Below are positions 1-5,920 of a DNA stretch of 8,527 bases, one piece after another. The DNA comes from BRH-c25 sp964447145. GTDB taxonomy: Bacteria; Bacillota; Clostridia; Lutisporales; Lutisporaceae. The position numbers and the translations under genes are program-made. Where the stretch lies: positions 1-8,527 of the forward strand of contig CAYURW010000108.1 in assembly GCA_964447145.1 (NCBI GenBank), given 5' to 3'. Numbering within the stretch: position 1 is the first letter of the stretch; every line of letters begins with the position of its first letter. A model generated the notes under the pieces. It did no database searches. It saw only the letters and a program-made list of their open reading frames with translations, and was not told where the DNA came from.

Positions 1-67
1 TTTTCTTTATCCTGTTATTTCGGTTTTCTTTGCACCACTCTGTGAAGGCGGCTATAGTATTGCACAT
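1..67 (-). CDS. Possible start of a second cassette ORF, runs off the window
   Basis: An ATG at 67 opens a frame with no stop down to base 1 (22 codons, starting MCNTIAAFTEW). It begins 10 nt after the candidate cassette boundary at 77, where the first gene of the next integron-type cassette would be expected. No good Shine-Dalgarno is present (only GCAGAAG directly before the ATG), and the frame is also open upstream through the attC-like site, so the start is uncertain. I do not recognise the product. A chance open frame of this length is quite possible. Confidence 0.25.
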   Translation of the reverse strand, partial: MCNTIAAFTEWCKENRNNRIKK

Positions 68-70
68 CTT

Positions 71-137
71 CTGCAACCCAAGGCACGCATGCTCCCTGCC
101 CTTGCTGTCGTGCCGCCGCGTGAGTACATTGTTAGAT
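71..137 (-). repeat. Candidate attC-like recombination site (67 nt)
   Basis: Read on the minus strand, the site starts with ATCTAAC (137-131), which fits the integron R'' core RYYYAAC. It has an 8-nt spacer, then CACGC (122-118), a 29-nt centre, GCGTG (88-84), a 6-nt spacer and GTTGCAG (77-71) as an imperfect R' core (one base departs from GTTRRRY). The outer arms pair as CATC.TCT.AAC with GTT.AGA.GATG, with one mismatch and a 2-nt bulge, which resembles the extrahelical bases of attC hairpins. An alternative inner stem, GGCACG/CGTGCC (82-87 with 109-114), is also possible. The length is within the usual attC range. That it is a recombination site is inferred from this architecture and its place directly behind the DUF3795 gene. 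Confidence 0.55.
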
Positions 138-251
138 GATGGATGACGCCCCGCAGAGCCTTGCTCAATTACCATTATATACGCTGCCGGTACCCGGGAC
201 CTGACATGTGTCGCTTATGTATATATTGTCTCTCTTGGGTTCCAATCTCGA

Positions 252-274
252 ACAAACTCCGCATAGGAGTTTGT
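252..274 (-). repeat. 9-bp stem-loop downstream of the DUF3795 gene
   Basis: ACAAACTCC and GGAGTTTGT form a perfect 9-bp stem around a 5-nt loop, 16 nt after the DUF3795 stop codon. On the minus strand the sequence that follows (TCGAGATTGG) is not a T-tract, so this is a stem-loop that may protect the 3' end or pause transcription rather than a standard intrinsic terminator. Confidence 0.5.
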
Positions 275-289
275 ACCTATATTAATAAC

Positions 290-631
290 CTATAGACTTT
301 TGCGTATTTTATCTAATGTTTCTTTGTTTTGAGGGGAATTCTTAAATGGAACATCGAGTTTTGAACATGGATATTCATCACAAAGAGCACAATTATTTAT
401 CGTCTTGTCTATACCACATTGTCTTATCTCGCATTCTTTGCAAAATTTAATTACAATCTCCGATCCTGAATTACAGCCTTTACAACTTATTTCATCTGGA
501 CTAACTTCATATTCTGGACTTGACCATTCTTGGGAAAGTTTTTGCTTCTGCTCTTCATCATTCTTCTCTGTCGCTACAAAAGCCGGACAATCATTACAAA
601 TCAATCCGCAGTATGCAATTATTTTACTCAT
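290..631 (-). CDS. DUF3795 cysteine-rich protein (113 aa)
   Basis: This is a small, probably cytoplasmic protein of the DUF3795 family, function unknown. The N-terminus carries the family signature YCGLICNDCPA (Cys8, Cys12, Cys15). Eight more cysteines follow at about residues 50, 53, 64, 67, 72, 81, 84 and 89, in CxxC-type pairs that suggest zinc or an iron-sulfur cluster. I chose the ATG at 631 because GAAGGAGGC lies 7-8 nt upstream and the family begins there. The frame stays open back to 697, but that extension has no ribosome binding site and would cross the recombination core. It is the only gene between the inverted repeats and lies in the same direction as the recombinase, so it could be read from the recombinase promoter. 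The family call is firm; any function is not. Confidence 0.88.
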   Translation of the reverse strand: MSKIIAYCGLICNDCPAFVATEKNDEEQKQKLSQEWSSPEYEVSPDEISCKGCNSGSEIVIKFCKECEIRQCGIDKTINNCALCDEYPCSKLDVPFKNSPQNKETLDKIRKSL

Positions 632-709
632 TGTAATTGCCTCCTTCTCTATATTTCGCAATACTAAACCCCAATTAAGCATTGAGATTTGCGTCATCTG
701 TCATCTAAC

Positions 710-792
710 TACCACAACTATGTATGTCGTCAATATATCCGAAGCTATGTATGTTTGCGACTATATTTCGTCAATATGTTTATATGGCTGTT
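710..792 (-). other. Possible attI-like primary recombination site with direct repeats
   Basis: The 83 bp between the recombinase stop codon and the cassette boundary core GTTAGAT (709-703) contain two sets of direct repeats. TCGTCAATAT occurs at 727-736 and 768-777, and CTATGTATGT at 718-727 and 745-754 (plus-strand reading). A related copy, CTATATTTCGCAATA, lies at 649-663 inside the cassette leader. Integron attI sites carry recombinase-binding direct repeats beside their crossover core, so this spacer is the natural candidate for a primary insertion site. It is placed behind the recombinase gene, as in reverse-oriented integrons. The functional reading is inference. Confidence 0.4.
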
Positions 793-1887
793 TTAGGTCT
801 CCCCCAGCATGATTTTATCCAAAGGGCTTTGTATGTTTTTGATGCTCTTCTCGGTTACATGGGTATATATCTCTGTTGTCTTGCTGCTTTGGTGCCCCAA
901 CAGCTCCTGGATATACCTCAGGTCAATTCCCCCTTCCAAGAGGTGAGTCGCAAAAGAATGTCTTAATGTATGTACCGACACTTTCTTTTTAATACCGGAT
1001 TTGTCTTTAGCATTCTCAAATACCTTTTGGACTGTTCTCTCGGTAATATGGCTGCTTGGGTCACCGCCCGGAAACAGCCATGTTTCGGGTCTGCATTTTC
1101 TTATATAGTCTCTTAAAACCCCCAAGGCAGTTTGAGAGAGTACTGTATACCTATCCTTTCTGCCCTTACCTTGTACTATATGAATAAGCATCCTAGTACT
1201 GTCTATATCCGTCATTTTAAGTCTTACCTCCTCCCCGACCCTTAACCCCGCTGAATAGATCAGGCACAATATAGCTTTATGCTTAATATTGCTTACATTG
1301 TTCAATATCCTTAATATATCCTTCTGGCTTAGGATCTCCGGAAGCTTTTTCTCATTCTTTGGTCTGATTATCTTAATGACTAATTCATTTTTATTGAATA
1401 CGTTGCTATAAAAAAACTTTATTGAATTTGCTGATTGGTTAACATAAGAATGAGAGGCCCCTTTATTTTCTAAAAGAAATAGCATATACTTGTTTATATC
1501 TTCCTCGTCTATCAAATCCGCACTCTTGCCGCAATACCTAAGAAATAACCCTGCATGGCTTATATAGGACTTTATGGTTTTCTGGCTGTATCCCTTAAGG
1601 TTGAGTACCCTTTTCATCGTTTTCAGAAGGTGTTCATAGGAACCGGCTTCCCCATATGTCCCGCTTTTATCTCTGTCCAGAAGGCTTTTCTCAATAACTA
1701 ATTCCTCCCCCATAAACAATCCCTGTAACTGATCGATAGACCCCTTACAGTCCGGTATCAACCACCTTTTGTTGTTTTTATCCCATCTGCGGACGGGTAT
1801 CTCCTTGACCTTTGCGATATGCTCCTCATTATACGGGAATGTGAGTTCCAGTTCTCCCGGTTTCCCCCTAACCACACAAATTGACAA
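793..1887 (-). CDS. Xer/integron-like tyrosine recombinase with N-terminal extension (364 aa)
   Basis: This is a site-specific DNA recombinase of the tyrosine (phage integrase) family. All catalytic residues are visible: Arg216 (AGLRVGE), Lys241 (GKGRKDR), His306 and Arg309 (HTLRHSFATHLL), His332 (LGHQ) and Tyr341 (IYTH). Residues about 84-165 form the SAM-like core-binding domain and about 180-355 the catalytic domain, ending in the SPLD motif often seen in integron-like and XerA-like proteins. Residues 1-70 are an extra N-terminal module (FPYN..IAKVKEIP..RWD...RWLIP) resembling a short HARP-like fold. Lys241 to His306 is 65 residues, close to XerD (72) and far from IntI1 (106), so the integron-specific insertion is absent. 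The start is TTG with AGGGGA about 8 nt upstream; no better start is seen. It lies upstream of, and in line with, the candidate cassette. Confidence 0.92.
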   Translation of the reverse strand: MSICVVRGKPGELELTFPYNEEHIAKVKEIPVRRWDKNNKRWLIPDCKGSIDQLQGLFMGEELVIEKSLLDRDKSGTYGEAGSYEHLLKTMKRVLNLKGYSQKTIKSYISHAGLFLRYCGKSADLIDEEDINKYMLFLLENKGASHSYVNQSANSIKFFYSNVFNKNELVIKIIRPKNEKKLPEILSQKDILRILNNVSNIKHKAILCLIYSAGLRVGEEVRLKMTDIDSTRMLIHIVQGKGRKDRYTVLSQTALGVLRDYIRKCRPETWLFPGGDPSSHITERTVQKVFENAKDKSGIKKKVSVHTLRHSFATHLLEGGIDLRYIQELLGHQSSKTTEIYTHVTEKSIKNIQSPLDKIMLGET

Positions 1888-1943
1888 TAGAATCCCCTCT
1901 CCAACATCAAATTCAATGCCAGCATTTGCCTTTTATTGCTTTT

Positions 1944-1972
1944 ATTATACGATACCTGAACAGCAAATTAAA
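1944..1972 (-). promoter_or_regulatory. Probable promoter of the recombinase gene
   Basis: On the minus strand TATAAT (1949-1944) is preceded by a 17-bp spacer and a weak -35, TTTAAT (1972-1967). It lies about 57 bp upstream of the TTG start. If transcription continues past the recombinase stop codon it would also read the co-oriented cassette gene. Confidence 0.5.
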
Positions 1973-2041
1973 TACATTATTATATAAAATTCCCCATCAT
2001 TTATGTGGCAAATTTTTTTATCGATGCCGCTTTATCCCTGG

Positions 2042-2072
2042 AATCAAAATAAACCCTTAATTATCAAGGGTT
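2042..2072 (-). terminator. Terminator-like hairpin ending the structured block
   Basis: AACCCTT (minus strand, 2072-2066) pairs with AAGGGTT (2058-2052) across a 7-nt loop and is followed on the minus strand by TTATTTTGATT. It is short but has the layout of an intrinsic terminator. It sits upstream of the recombinase promoter, so it would end whatever is transcribed from 2200-2073. Confidence 0.45.
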
Positions 2073-2200
2073 ATCATGACGTCGCCCACCGTCGTTTTAC
2101 TCCGGTGCCGGGCTCCTACGCTCTCTGCAAAATGCCCGCACCGGGGCATTTAGCTTAACGCTCGCGCCCTCACGGGTTCGGCTCCCCAGTTTCACAAAAT
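2045..2200 (-). ncRNA. Candidate structured RNA or structured DNA element
   Basis: This GC-rich block stands out from its AT-rich surroundings and has no reading frame of note. On the minus strand it can fold as consecutive hairpins: CCC-GTGA-GGG with a GNRA-type loop (2176-2167), then GC.AAATGCCC/GGGCATTT.GC (2154-2127) with a 6-nt loop, then CGGGC..ACCG-type arms (2113-2084) with a 3-nt bulge, then the terminator-like hairpin at 2072-2052. CCGGTGC (2102-2108) could instead pair with GCACCGG (2138-2144), giving an alternative fold. No promoter is evident between it and the tRNA terminator. It could be an RNA processed from tRNA read-through, or a DNA-level element used by the neighbouring recombinase (it contains GTTAAGC, a match to GTTRRRY, at 2159-2153). 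Confidence 0.35.
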
Positions 2201-2229
2201 AATAAACCAGCCTGAAAAAAGCTGGTTTA
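2195..2229 (-). terminator. Intrinsic terminator of the tRNA-Arg gene
   Basis: TAAACCAGC (2229-2221, minus strand) pairs perfectly with GCTGGTTTA (2211-2203) across a 9-nt T-rich loop, followed by TTATTTTG. It begins 11 nt past the encoded CCA and would end the tRNA transcript and any read-through from aroF. Confidence 0.82.
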
Positions 2230-2240
2230 CCTTACAAAAA

Positions 2241-2317
2241 TGGTGCGCCCAGAGGGAGTCGAACCCCCGGCCTACTGATTCGAAGTCAGCCACTCTATCC
2301 AGCTGAGCTATGGGCGC
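2241..2317 (-). tRNA. tRNA-Arg (anticodon UCG), CCA encoded
   Basis: A full cloverleaf is visible on the minus strand. The acceptor stem is GCGCCCA/TGGGCGC, with a D-arm containing AGCTGGATA, an anticodon stem GCTGA/TCAGT, and loop CTTCGAA with anticodon TCG. The T-arm loop is TTCGACT, followed by discriminator A and a genomically encoded CCA (2243-2241). It reads CGA and other CGN arginine codons. It has its own promoter and terminator and lies between the end of the trp operon and the recombinase module. No duplicate of its 3' end is seen elsewhere in the window, so nothing shows that it was used as an attachment site. Confidence 0.97.
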
Positions 2318-2382
2318 AAGAATTAACCAATTAGACAAGTTAATCAAAAATAGACAACCTGACTGAGTTAGTCACAAATAAG

Positions 2383-2411
2383 ATTATACACACATTTTTG
2401 CCATTATTCAA
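2383..2411 (-). promoter_or_regulatory. Promoter of the tRNA-Arg gene
   Basis: TTGAAT (2411-2406), a 17-bp spacer and a consensus TATAAT (2388-2383) lie on the minus strand, about 66 bp upstream of the mature tRNA 5' end. I find no convincing terminator between aroF and this promoter, so operon read-through into the tRNA is also possible. Confidence 0.7.
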
Positions 2412-2497
2412 ATGGTTTATAATACCCATATATCACGACCGACATTAATTCCGTAAGTGCATTTCCAAAAACTTCATTCTGAATTTTCAAATCCTTT

Positions 2498-3511
2498 TCA
2501 TAGACGTTTTCCCTCAAGGTGAACCCGTACTTTTATTTCCTTCATCAATTTTTCAAATTGTTCAAGATCCAGCGACTGCGCCCCGTCACACATGGCTTTA
2601 GCCGGGTCATTATGGCTCTCAACCATGATGCCGTCAGCGCCTACTGCAAGAGCTGCCTTGGCAAGAGGCGGTACAAGGGAACGAATACCTGACGCATGAC
2701 TTGGATCCACCATTACCGGAAGATGGGTCTTTTCCTTCAATACAACGACTCCCGCCAGATCCAGAGTATTGCGTGTTGCTGTTTCAAAGGTTCGGATTCC
2801 CCGTTCACAAAGGATGATTTTCCCATTGCCGGATGACATAATGTATTCTGCGCTCATCAGCAGCTCGTCCAGTGTATTGCTTAGCCCACGCTTTAACAGT
2901 ATTGGCTTGTTCATCTTTCCAACCGCCTTGAGCAAATCAAAGTTTTGCATATTTCTTGCCCCGATTTGCACAATATCAACATCGCCGAACAGATCTACCT
3001 GGGTTTGGTTCGTAATTTCAGATATTATCGGCAAGCCGCTTCTTTCCCTGGCTTTTTTCAGCAGGACCAATCCGTCAGTTCCGAGCCCTTGAAAAGAATA
3101 GGGAGATGTTCTTGGCTTAAATACACCACCCCGAAGGATTTTGGCACCGCTGTTCTTGACTGATTCAGCAATAAGGCATATTTGCTCCTCTGTCTCCACT
3201 GAGCACGGTCCTGTAATGACAGTGAAGGTCCCTCCGCCTATCTGTACACCATCAACATTGATTATGGTGTCCTCCGGCTGGACTGTGCGACTGACCGCCT
3301 TATATTTTTCTGTTACCCGTCTGGCAAAGGCAACTATTTCGTGAGTTTCAACAACGTGCTCCATATCCACTTCAGCGGTGTTGCCAATCAGGCAAATCGC
3401 TGTATGATAGGTAGTAGGAACGCATATTATTGAAAAGCCCTTTTCTTCGAATTCTTTTCGAAATTCTGCGATTTGTTTTTCAGATATGCCATCTTTTAAA
3501 ATAAACACCAT
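2498..3511 (-). CDS. aroF: 3-deoxy-7-phosphoheptulonate (DAHP) synthase with N-terminal ferredoxin-like domain
   Basis: The enzyme condenses phosphoenolpyruvate with erythrose 4-phosphate to DAHP, the first step of the shikimate pathway, in the cytoplasm. The 337 residues match the Thermotoga-type enzyme (about 338). Residues 1 to about 70 form the ferredoxin-like regulatory domain, which in characterised relatives mediates feedback inhibition by aromatic amino acids. The rest is the TIM barrel, with GPCSVET (101-107), GGVFKPRTSPYSF (128-140), LLKRG (205-209), LCERG (234-238), DPSHASG (269-275) and VESHNDP (297-303). The metal ligands expected for the family are all present: Cys103, His272, Glu298 and Asp309. 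The ATG follows the trpF stop codon with no gap, and GTGAGG lies 9 nt upstream. Its place as last gene of a tRNA-Trp T-box operon ties shikimate entry to tryptophan supply. Confidence 0.96.
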   Translation of the reverse strand: MVFILKDGISEKQIAEFRKEFEEKGFSIICVPTTYHTAICLIGNTAEVDMEHVVETHEIVAFARRVTEKYKAVSRTVQPEDTIINVDGVQIGGGTFTVITGPCSVETEEQICLIAESVKNSGAKILRGGVFKPRTSPYSFQGLGTDGLVLLKKARERSGLPIISEITNQTQVDLFGDVDIVQIGARNMQNFDLLKAVGKMNKPILLKRGLSNTLDELLMSAEYIMSSGNGKIILCERGIRTFETATRNTLDLAGVVVLKEKTHLPVMVDPSHASGIRSLVPPLAKAALAVGADGIMVESHNDPAKAMCDGAQSLDLEQFEKLMKEIKVRVHLEGKRL

Positions 3512-4111
3512 TTATGAATTCCTCACAGTCTTTATAAAATTCTTAATCTTCTCCGGATCCTTCACTCCGCCTGTTTCTACACCGCCGGATACGTCAAGTA
3601 AACTGGCTCCTGTTTTGAGAGCATCCGATAAATTCTCTGAATTCAAGCCTCCGGCAAGGCCAAAAGGGCGCGGAAAACCGGCTAAAAAGCTCCAGTCGAA
3701 TGATTCCCCAGCGCCTTGTCCGGCATCAAGCAGAACAAAATCGGCTGTACTCTTTGCAGTGCGAGCTGCCTCCCAATAGGAATGGATCTGAAACGCTTTC
3801 CAGACAGTCTTGTCTGTCAGCTGACGCAGTGCTTTTATGTAGCAATCATCTTCCTGACCATGCAGTTGAGCGACAGATATAGTGCTATCGTTCAGCAGGC
3901 CGGCAACCATTTCCGGAGGCTGGTCTACGAAGACACCCACCGGTGTAATGGCAGGATTCAATTTACCCCTAAGGGACTTAACAGCTTCCGGAGATACACT
4001 CCGTCGACTTTTGGGAAAATTAATAATGAATCCACAATAATCCGGTTTCATAAAATTTACTGCTTCAATATCGATGGGGCGTGATAGTCCGCATATTTTT
4101 ATTTTTTTCAT
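3512..4111 (-). CDS. trpF: Phosphoribosylanthranilate isomerase
   Basis: The enzyme converts phosphoribosylanthranilate to the carboxyphenylamino-deoxyribulose phosphate used by TrpC (third dedicated step to tryptophan). The 199-residue TIM barrel is of normal length. The general base Cys7 lies in KICGL and the general acid Asp129 in VLLDAG. QLHG (83-86), GLAGGLNSENL (151-161) and LDVSGGVETGGVKD (172-185, phosphate binding) are also visible. Its ATG overlaps the trpC stop codon as ATGA, and GAGAGGAG stands just upstream, so it is probably translationally coupled to trpC. The gene appears intact. Confidence 0.96.
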   Translation of the reverse strand: MKKIKICGLSRPIDIEAVNFMKPDYCGFIINFPKSRRSVSPEAVKSLRGKLNPAITPVGVFVDQPPEMVAGLLNDSTISVAQLHGQEDDCYIKALRQLTDKTVWKAFQIHSYWEAARTAKSTADFVLLDAGQGAGESFDWSFLAGFPRPFGLAGGLNSENLSDALKTGASLLDVSGGVETGGVKDPEKIKNFIKTVRNS

Positions 4112-4896
4112 GATTCTCCTCTCAGAAAACGCAGCATTTTCCCCTTGTTCTCCGCCCGCATCAGTGTTTCTCCAATAAGGACAGCATCTACACGCTCCCG
4201 CCGCAATTCCTGAACCTCCTCCGGCGTTTTTATACCGCTTTCGGCTATGAATATCACATTGTCCGGCACCAGAGCTCGAAGTTTGCAGCTGTTACCGATA
4301 TCCATAGAAAAATCCTTCAAGTTCCGATTATTTACCCCGATAATTCGCGAACCTGCTGATACTGCGCTTCTGATTTCCACTGCATCATGGGCTTCTACGA
4401 CCGCAGCCAGCCCAAGCTCATTGCAGATTTCAAGGCAATGTGCAACTGCAGCAGTATCCATAATTGCACAGATAATAAGCACAGCGTTTGCGCCTATAAG
4501 CTTTGCCTGATAAAGCTGATACTCATCCACTACAAAATCCTTGCGCAGCATCGGCACCGAAACTACAGTACGAATTTCCTCAAAAATTTCATCCTTTCCG
4601 AGAAACCACTTTGGTTCAGTCAAACAGGAGATGCAGTCTGCGCCTGCCATTACATATTCGAGTGCAATTTCAAGGTAAGGGAAGTCCTCTGATATGATGC
4701 CCTTAGAGGGAGATGCTTTTTTGACCTCGCAAATAAAGCTTATCCCCGGCTTTTTTAAAGCAAGCTCGAATGTGCGGCCATCCGCAGGTTTTTGCGCATT
4801 GCACAACTCCTTCAATTCGTCAAGGGATAGATTCATCTTATCGTTTTTCACGCGGATTCTTGCGTAATCGGCGATTTTTTGTAATATGGTCTGCAT
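4108..4896 (-). CDS. trpC: Indole-3-glycerol phosphate synthase
   Basis: The enzyme closes the indole ring with loss of CO2 and water, giving indole-3-glycerol phosphate. With the start used here the protein has 262 residues. Catalytic and binding residues of the family are present: Glu57 and Lys59 (EVKKASPSKG), Lys119 (LRKDF), Glu168 (VEAHD), Asn190 (GVNNRNL) and Glu219-Ser220 (ESGI). I chose the ATG at 4896 because AGGTGAGGTGAGG lies directly upstream and it follows the trpD stop by 10 nt. An in-frame ATG at 4920 would overlap trpD by 14 nt, adds MHPGEVRI, and has no ribosome binding site. It overlaps trpF by 4 nt (ATGA). Confidence 0.95.
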   Translation of the reverse strand: MQTILQKIADYARIRVKNDKMNLSLDELKELCNAQKPADGRTFELALKKPGISFICEVKKASPSKGIISEDFPYLEIALEYVMAGADCISCLTEPKWFLGKDEIFEEIRTVVSVPMLRKDFVVDEYQLYQAKLIGANAVLIICAIMDTAAVAHCLEICNELGLAAVVEAHDAVEIRSAVSAGSRIIGVNNRNLKDFSMDIGNSCKLRALVPDNVIFIAESGIKTPEEVQELRRERVDAVLIGETLMRAENKGKMLRFLRGES

Positions 4897-4906
4897 AATC
4901 CTCACC

Positions 4907-5920
4907 TCACCTGGATGCATCGACGAACTGCTTCAGTTTCTCCATAGCCTTACCGGAGTCAATCAGTTCAACAGCCAATTTGATTCCCTCCGCTATGCTT
5001 CCGGCTTTACCTGATATGTATAGCGCCGCAGCGGCGTTCATAATAACGGCATCCCTCTTCGCACCCTTTTCCCCAGACAAAATGGCACGGGTAATGGCGG
5101 CATTTTCCTCGGGTGTGCCGCCGACGAGTTCGGACTTATTGCGACGTTCAAACCCAAAATCCTCCGGGCAAAGCTCATAACACCGAAACTGATCGTTTTC
5201 GAATTCACATACAGAGGTTGGAGCACCCATAGAAATCTCATCCAGCTTATCCTGACCATATACTACCATTCCGCGCTTTACCCCAAGGCTGACAAGTACG
5301 TATGCCAATGGCTCCACAAGTAATTTATCATACACACCCAGAAGCTGCATTGAAGGAGAAGACGGGTTGGTTAAAGGCCCGAGAATATTAAACACAGTAC
5401 GAATTCCTAGTTCTTTGCGGATGGCTCCGACATGCTTCATAGAAGTATGATATTTCTGTGCAAAGAAAAAACATATTCCGGTCGATTTTAAAAGCTCAAC
5501 GCATTTTTGAGGCGATTGATCCAGGTTGACTCCCAAAGCCTCCAGGCAATCAGCTGCTCCACATTTAGAGGATGCGGCCCTATTTCCGTGCTTGGCTACC
5601 TTAACACCTCCAGCAGCTGCAACTAGGGCAGAGGTTGTAGAAATATTAAAGCTCTGTGCCCCGTCCCCGCCGGTACCAACGATCTCAAACAGCTCCATAT
5701 CATGCTCGACCTTCGTTGCGTGATCTCGCATTGCGGCTGCGCAGCCGAATATTTCATCAATCGTTTCCGCTTTGGTACTCTTTGTGGACAACGCAGCCAG
5801 AAAAGCAGCGTTCTGGACTTGCGTTGTTTCACCGTTCATGATTTCGCTCATGACATTATATGCTTCGTCATAGCTAAGCTCCTGCTTGTCAACTATTTTT
5901 ATAATAGCTTCTTTAATCAT
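4907..5920 (-). CDS. trpD: Anthranilate phosphoribosyltransferase
   Basis: The enzyme transfers the phosphoribosyl group of PRPP to anthranilate. The 337-residue protein is of normal length, with an N-terminal helical domain and the glycosyltransferase family 3 core. GTGGD (82-86), NIST (92-95), KHGNRAASS (110-118), HTSMKHVGAIRKELGIRT (158-175), NILGPLTNP (178-186) and the metal-binding Asp227-Glu228 (DEIS) are all intact. The ATG at 5920 has GAGGAG about 8 nt upstream, and that ribosome binding site lies inside the decayed trpG tail. The ATG overlaps the former trpG stop as ATGA, a relic of coupling. The protein is a stand-alone TrpD, not a TrpG-TrpD fusion. Confidence 0.97.
   Translation of the reverse strand: MIKEAIIKIVDKQELSYDEAYNVMSEIMNGETTQVQNAAFLAALSTKSTKAETIDEIFGCAAAMRDHATKVEHDMELFEIVGTGGDGAQSFNISTTSALVAAAGGVKVAKHGNRAASSKCGAADCLEALGVNLDQSPQKCVELLKSTGICFFFAQKYHTSMKHVGAIRKELGIRTVFNILGPLTNPSSPSMQLLGVYDKLLVEPLAYVLVSLGVKRGMVVYGQDKLDEISMGAPTSVCEFENDQFRCYELCPEDFGFERRNKSELVGGTPEENAAITRAILSGEKGAKRDAVIMNAAAALYISGKAGSIAEGIKLAVELIDSGKAMEKLKQFVDASR

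Larger units (their letters stand above)
77..708 (-). mobile_element. Candidate integron-type gene cassette carrying a DUF3795 gene
   Basis: If recombination occurs between G and TT of the core GTTRRRY, as in integrons, the cassette runs from T708 to G77 (632 bp). It then contains one gene (631-290) in the same orientation, a 140-bp 3' region, and the bulk of an attC-like palindrome at its trailing end. Joining its ends in a circle would place GCGTCATC..TCATCTAAC opposite GTTAGATGA..GATGACGC, a 19-bp stem with a single 2x2 bubble. That explains why near-perfect inverted repeats flank the gene. The recombinase gene lies directly upstream in the same direction. No second complete cassette is visible in the window, so the array itself is inferred. 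Confidence 0.55.
131..709. repeat. 19-bp inverted repeat pair flanking the DUF3795 gene
   Basis: The left arm is 131-149 (GTTAGATGATGGATGACGC). The right arm is 691-709, whose reverse complement is GTTAGATGACAGATGACGC. They match at 17 of 19 positions, with the two differences adjacent. The outermost seven bases of each arm are an exact GTTRRRY/RYYYAAC pair. The arms enclose only the DUF3795 gene and its untranslated regions. No transposase gene lies between them, so they are not the ends of an ordinary insertion sequence. Confidence 0.85.

Noticed and set aside
290..697. Longer start for the DUF3795 protein (135 aa)
   Set aside because: The extra 22 residues have no ribosome binding site and overlap the inverted-repeat arm. 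The ATG at 631 has an excellent one and matches the family start.
2170..2195. T-arm-like GGGTTCGGCTCCC on the plus strand, suggesting a tRNA fragment
   Set aside because: No acceptor, anticodon or D-arm can be built around it. The similarity is short and better explained as part of the structured block.
2241..2317. tRNA-Arg as integration site of a genomic island with attL/attR
   Set aside because: No copy of the tRNA 3' end occurs elsewhere in the window, so no attachment repeat can be shown. A distant one beyond base 1 cannot be excluded.
4108..4920. trpC start at 4920
   Set aside because: There is no Shine-Dalgarno, it overlaps trpD by 14 nt, and it adds eight residues not typical of the family. 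The ATG at 4896 has a strong site.
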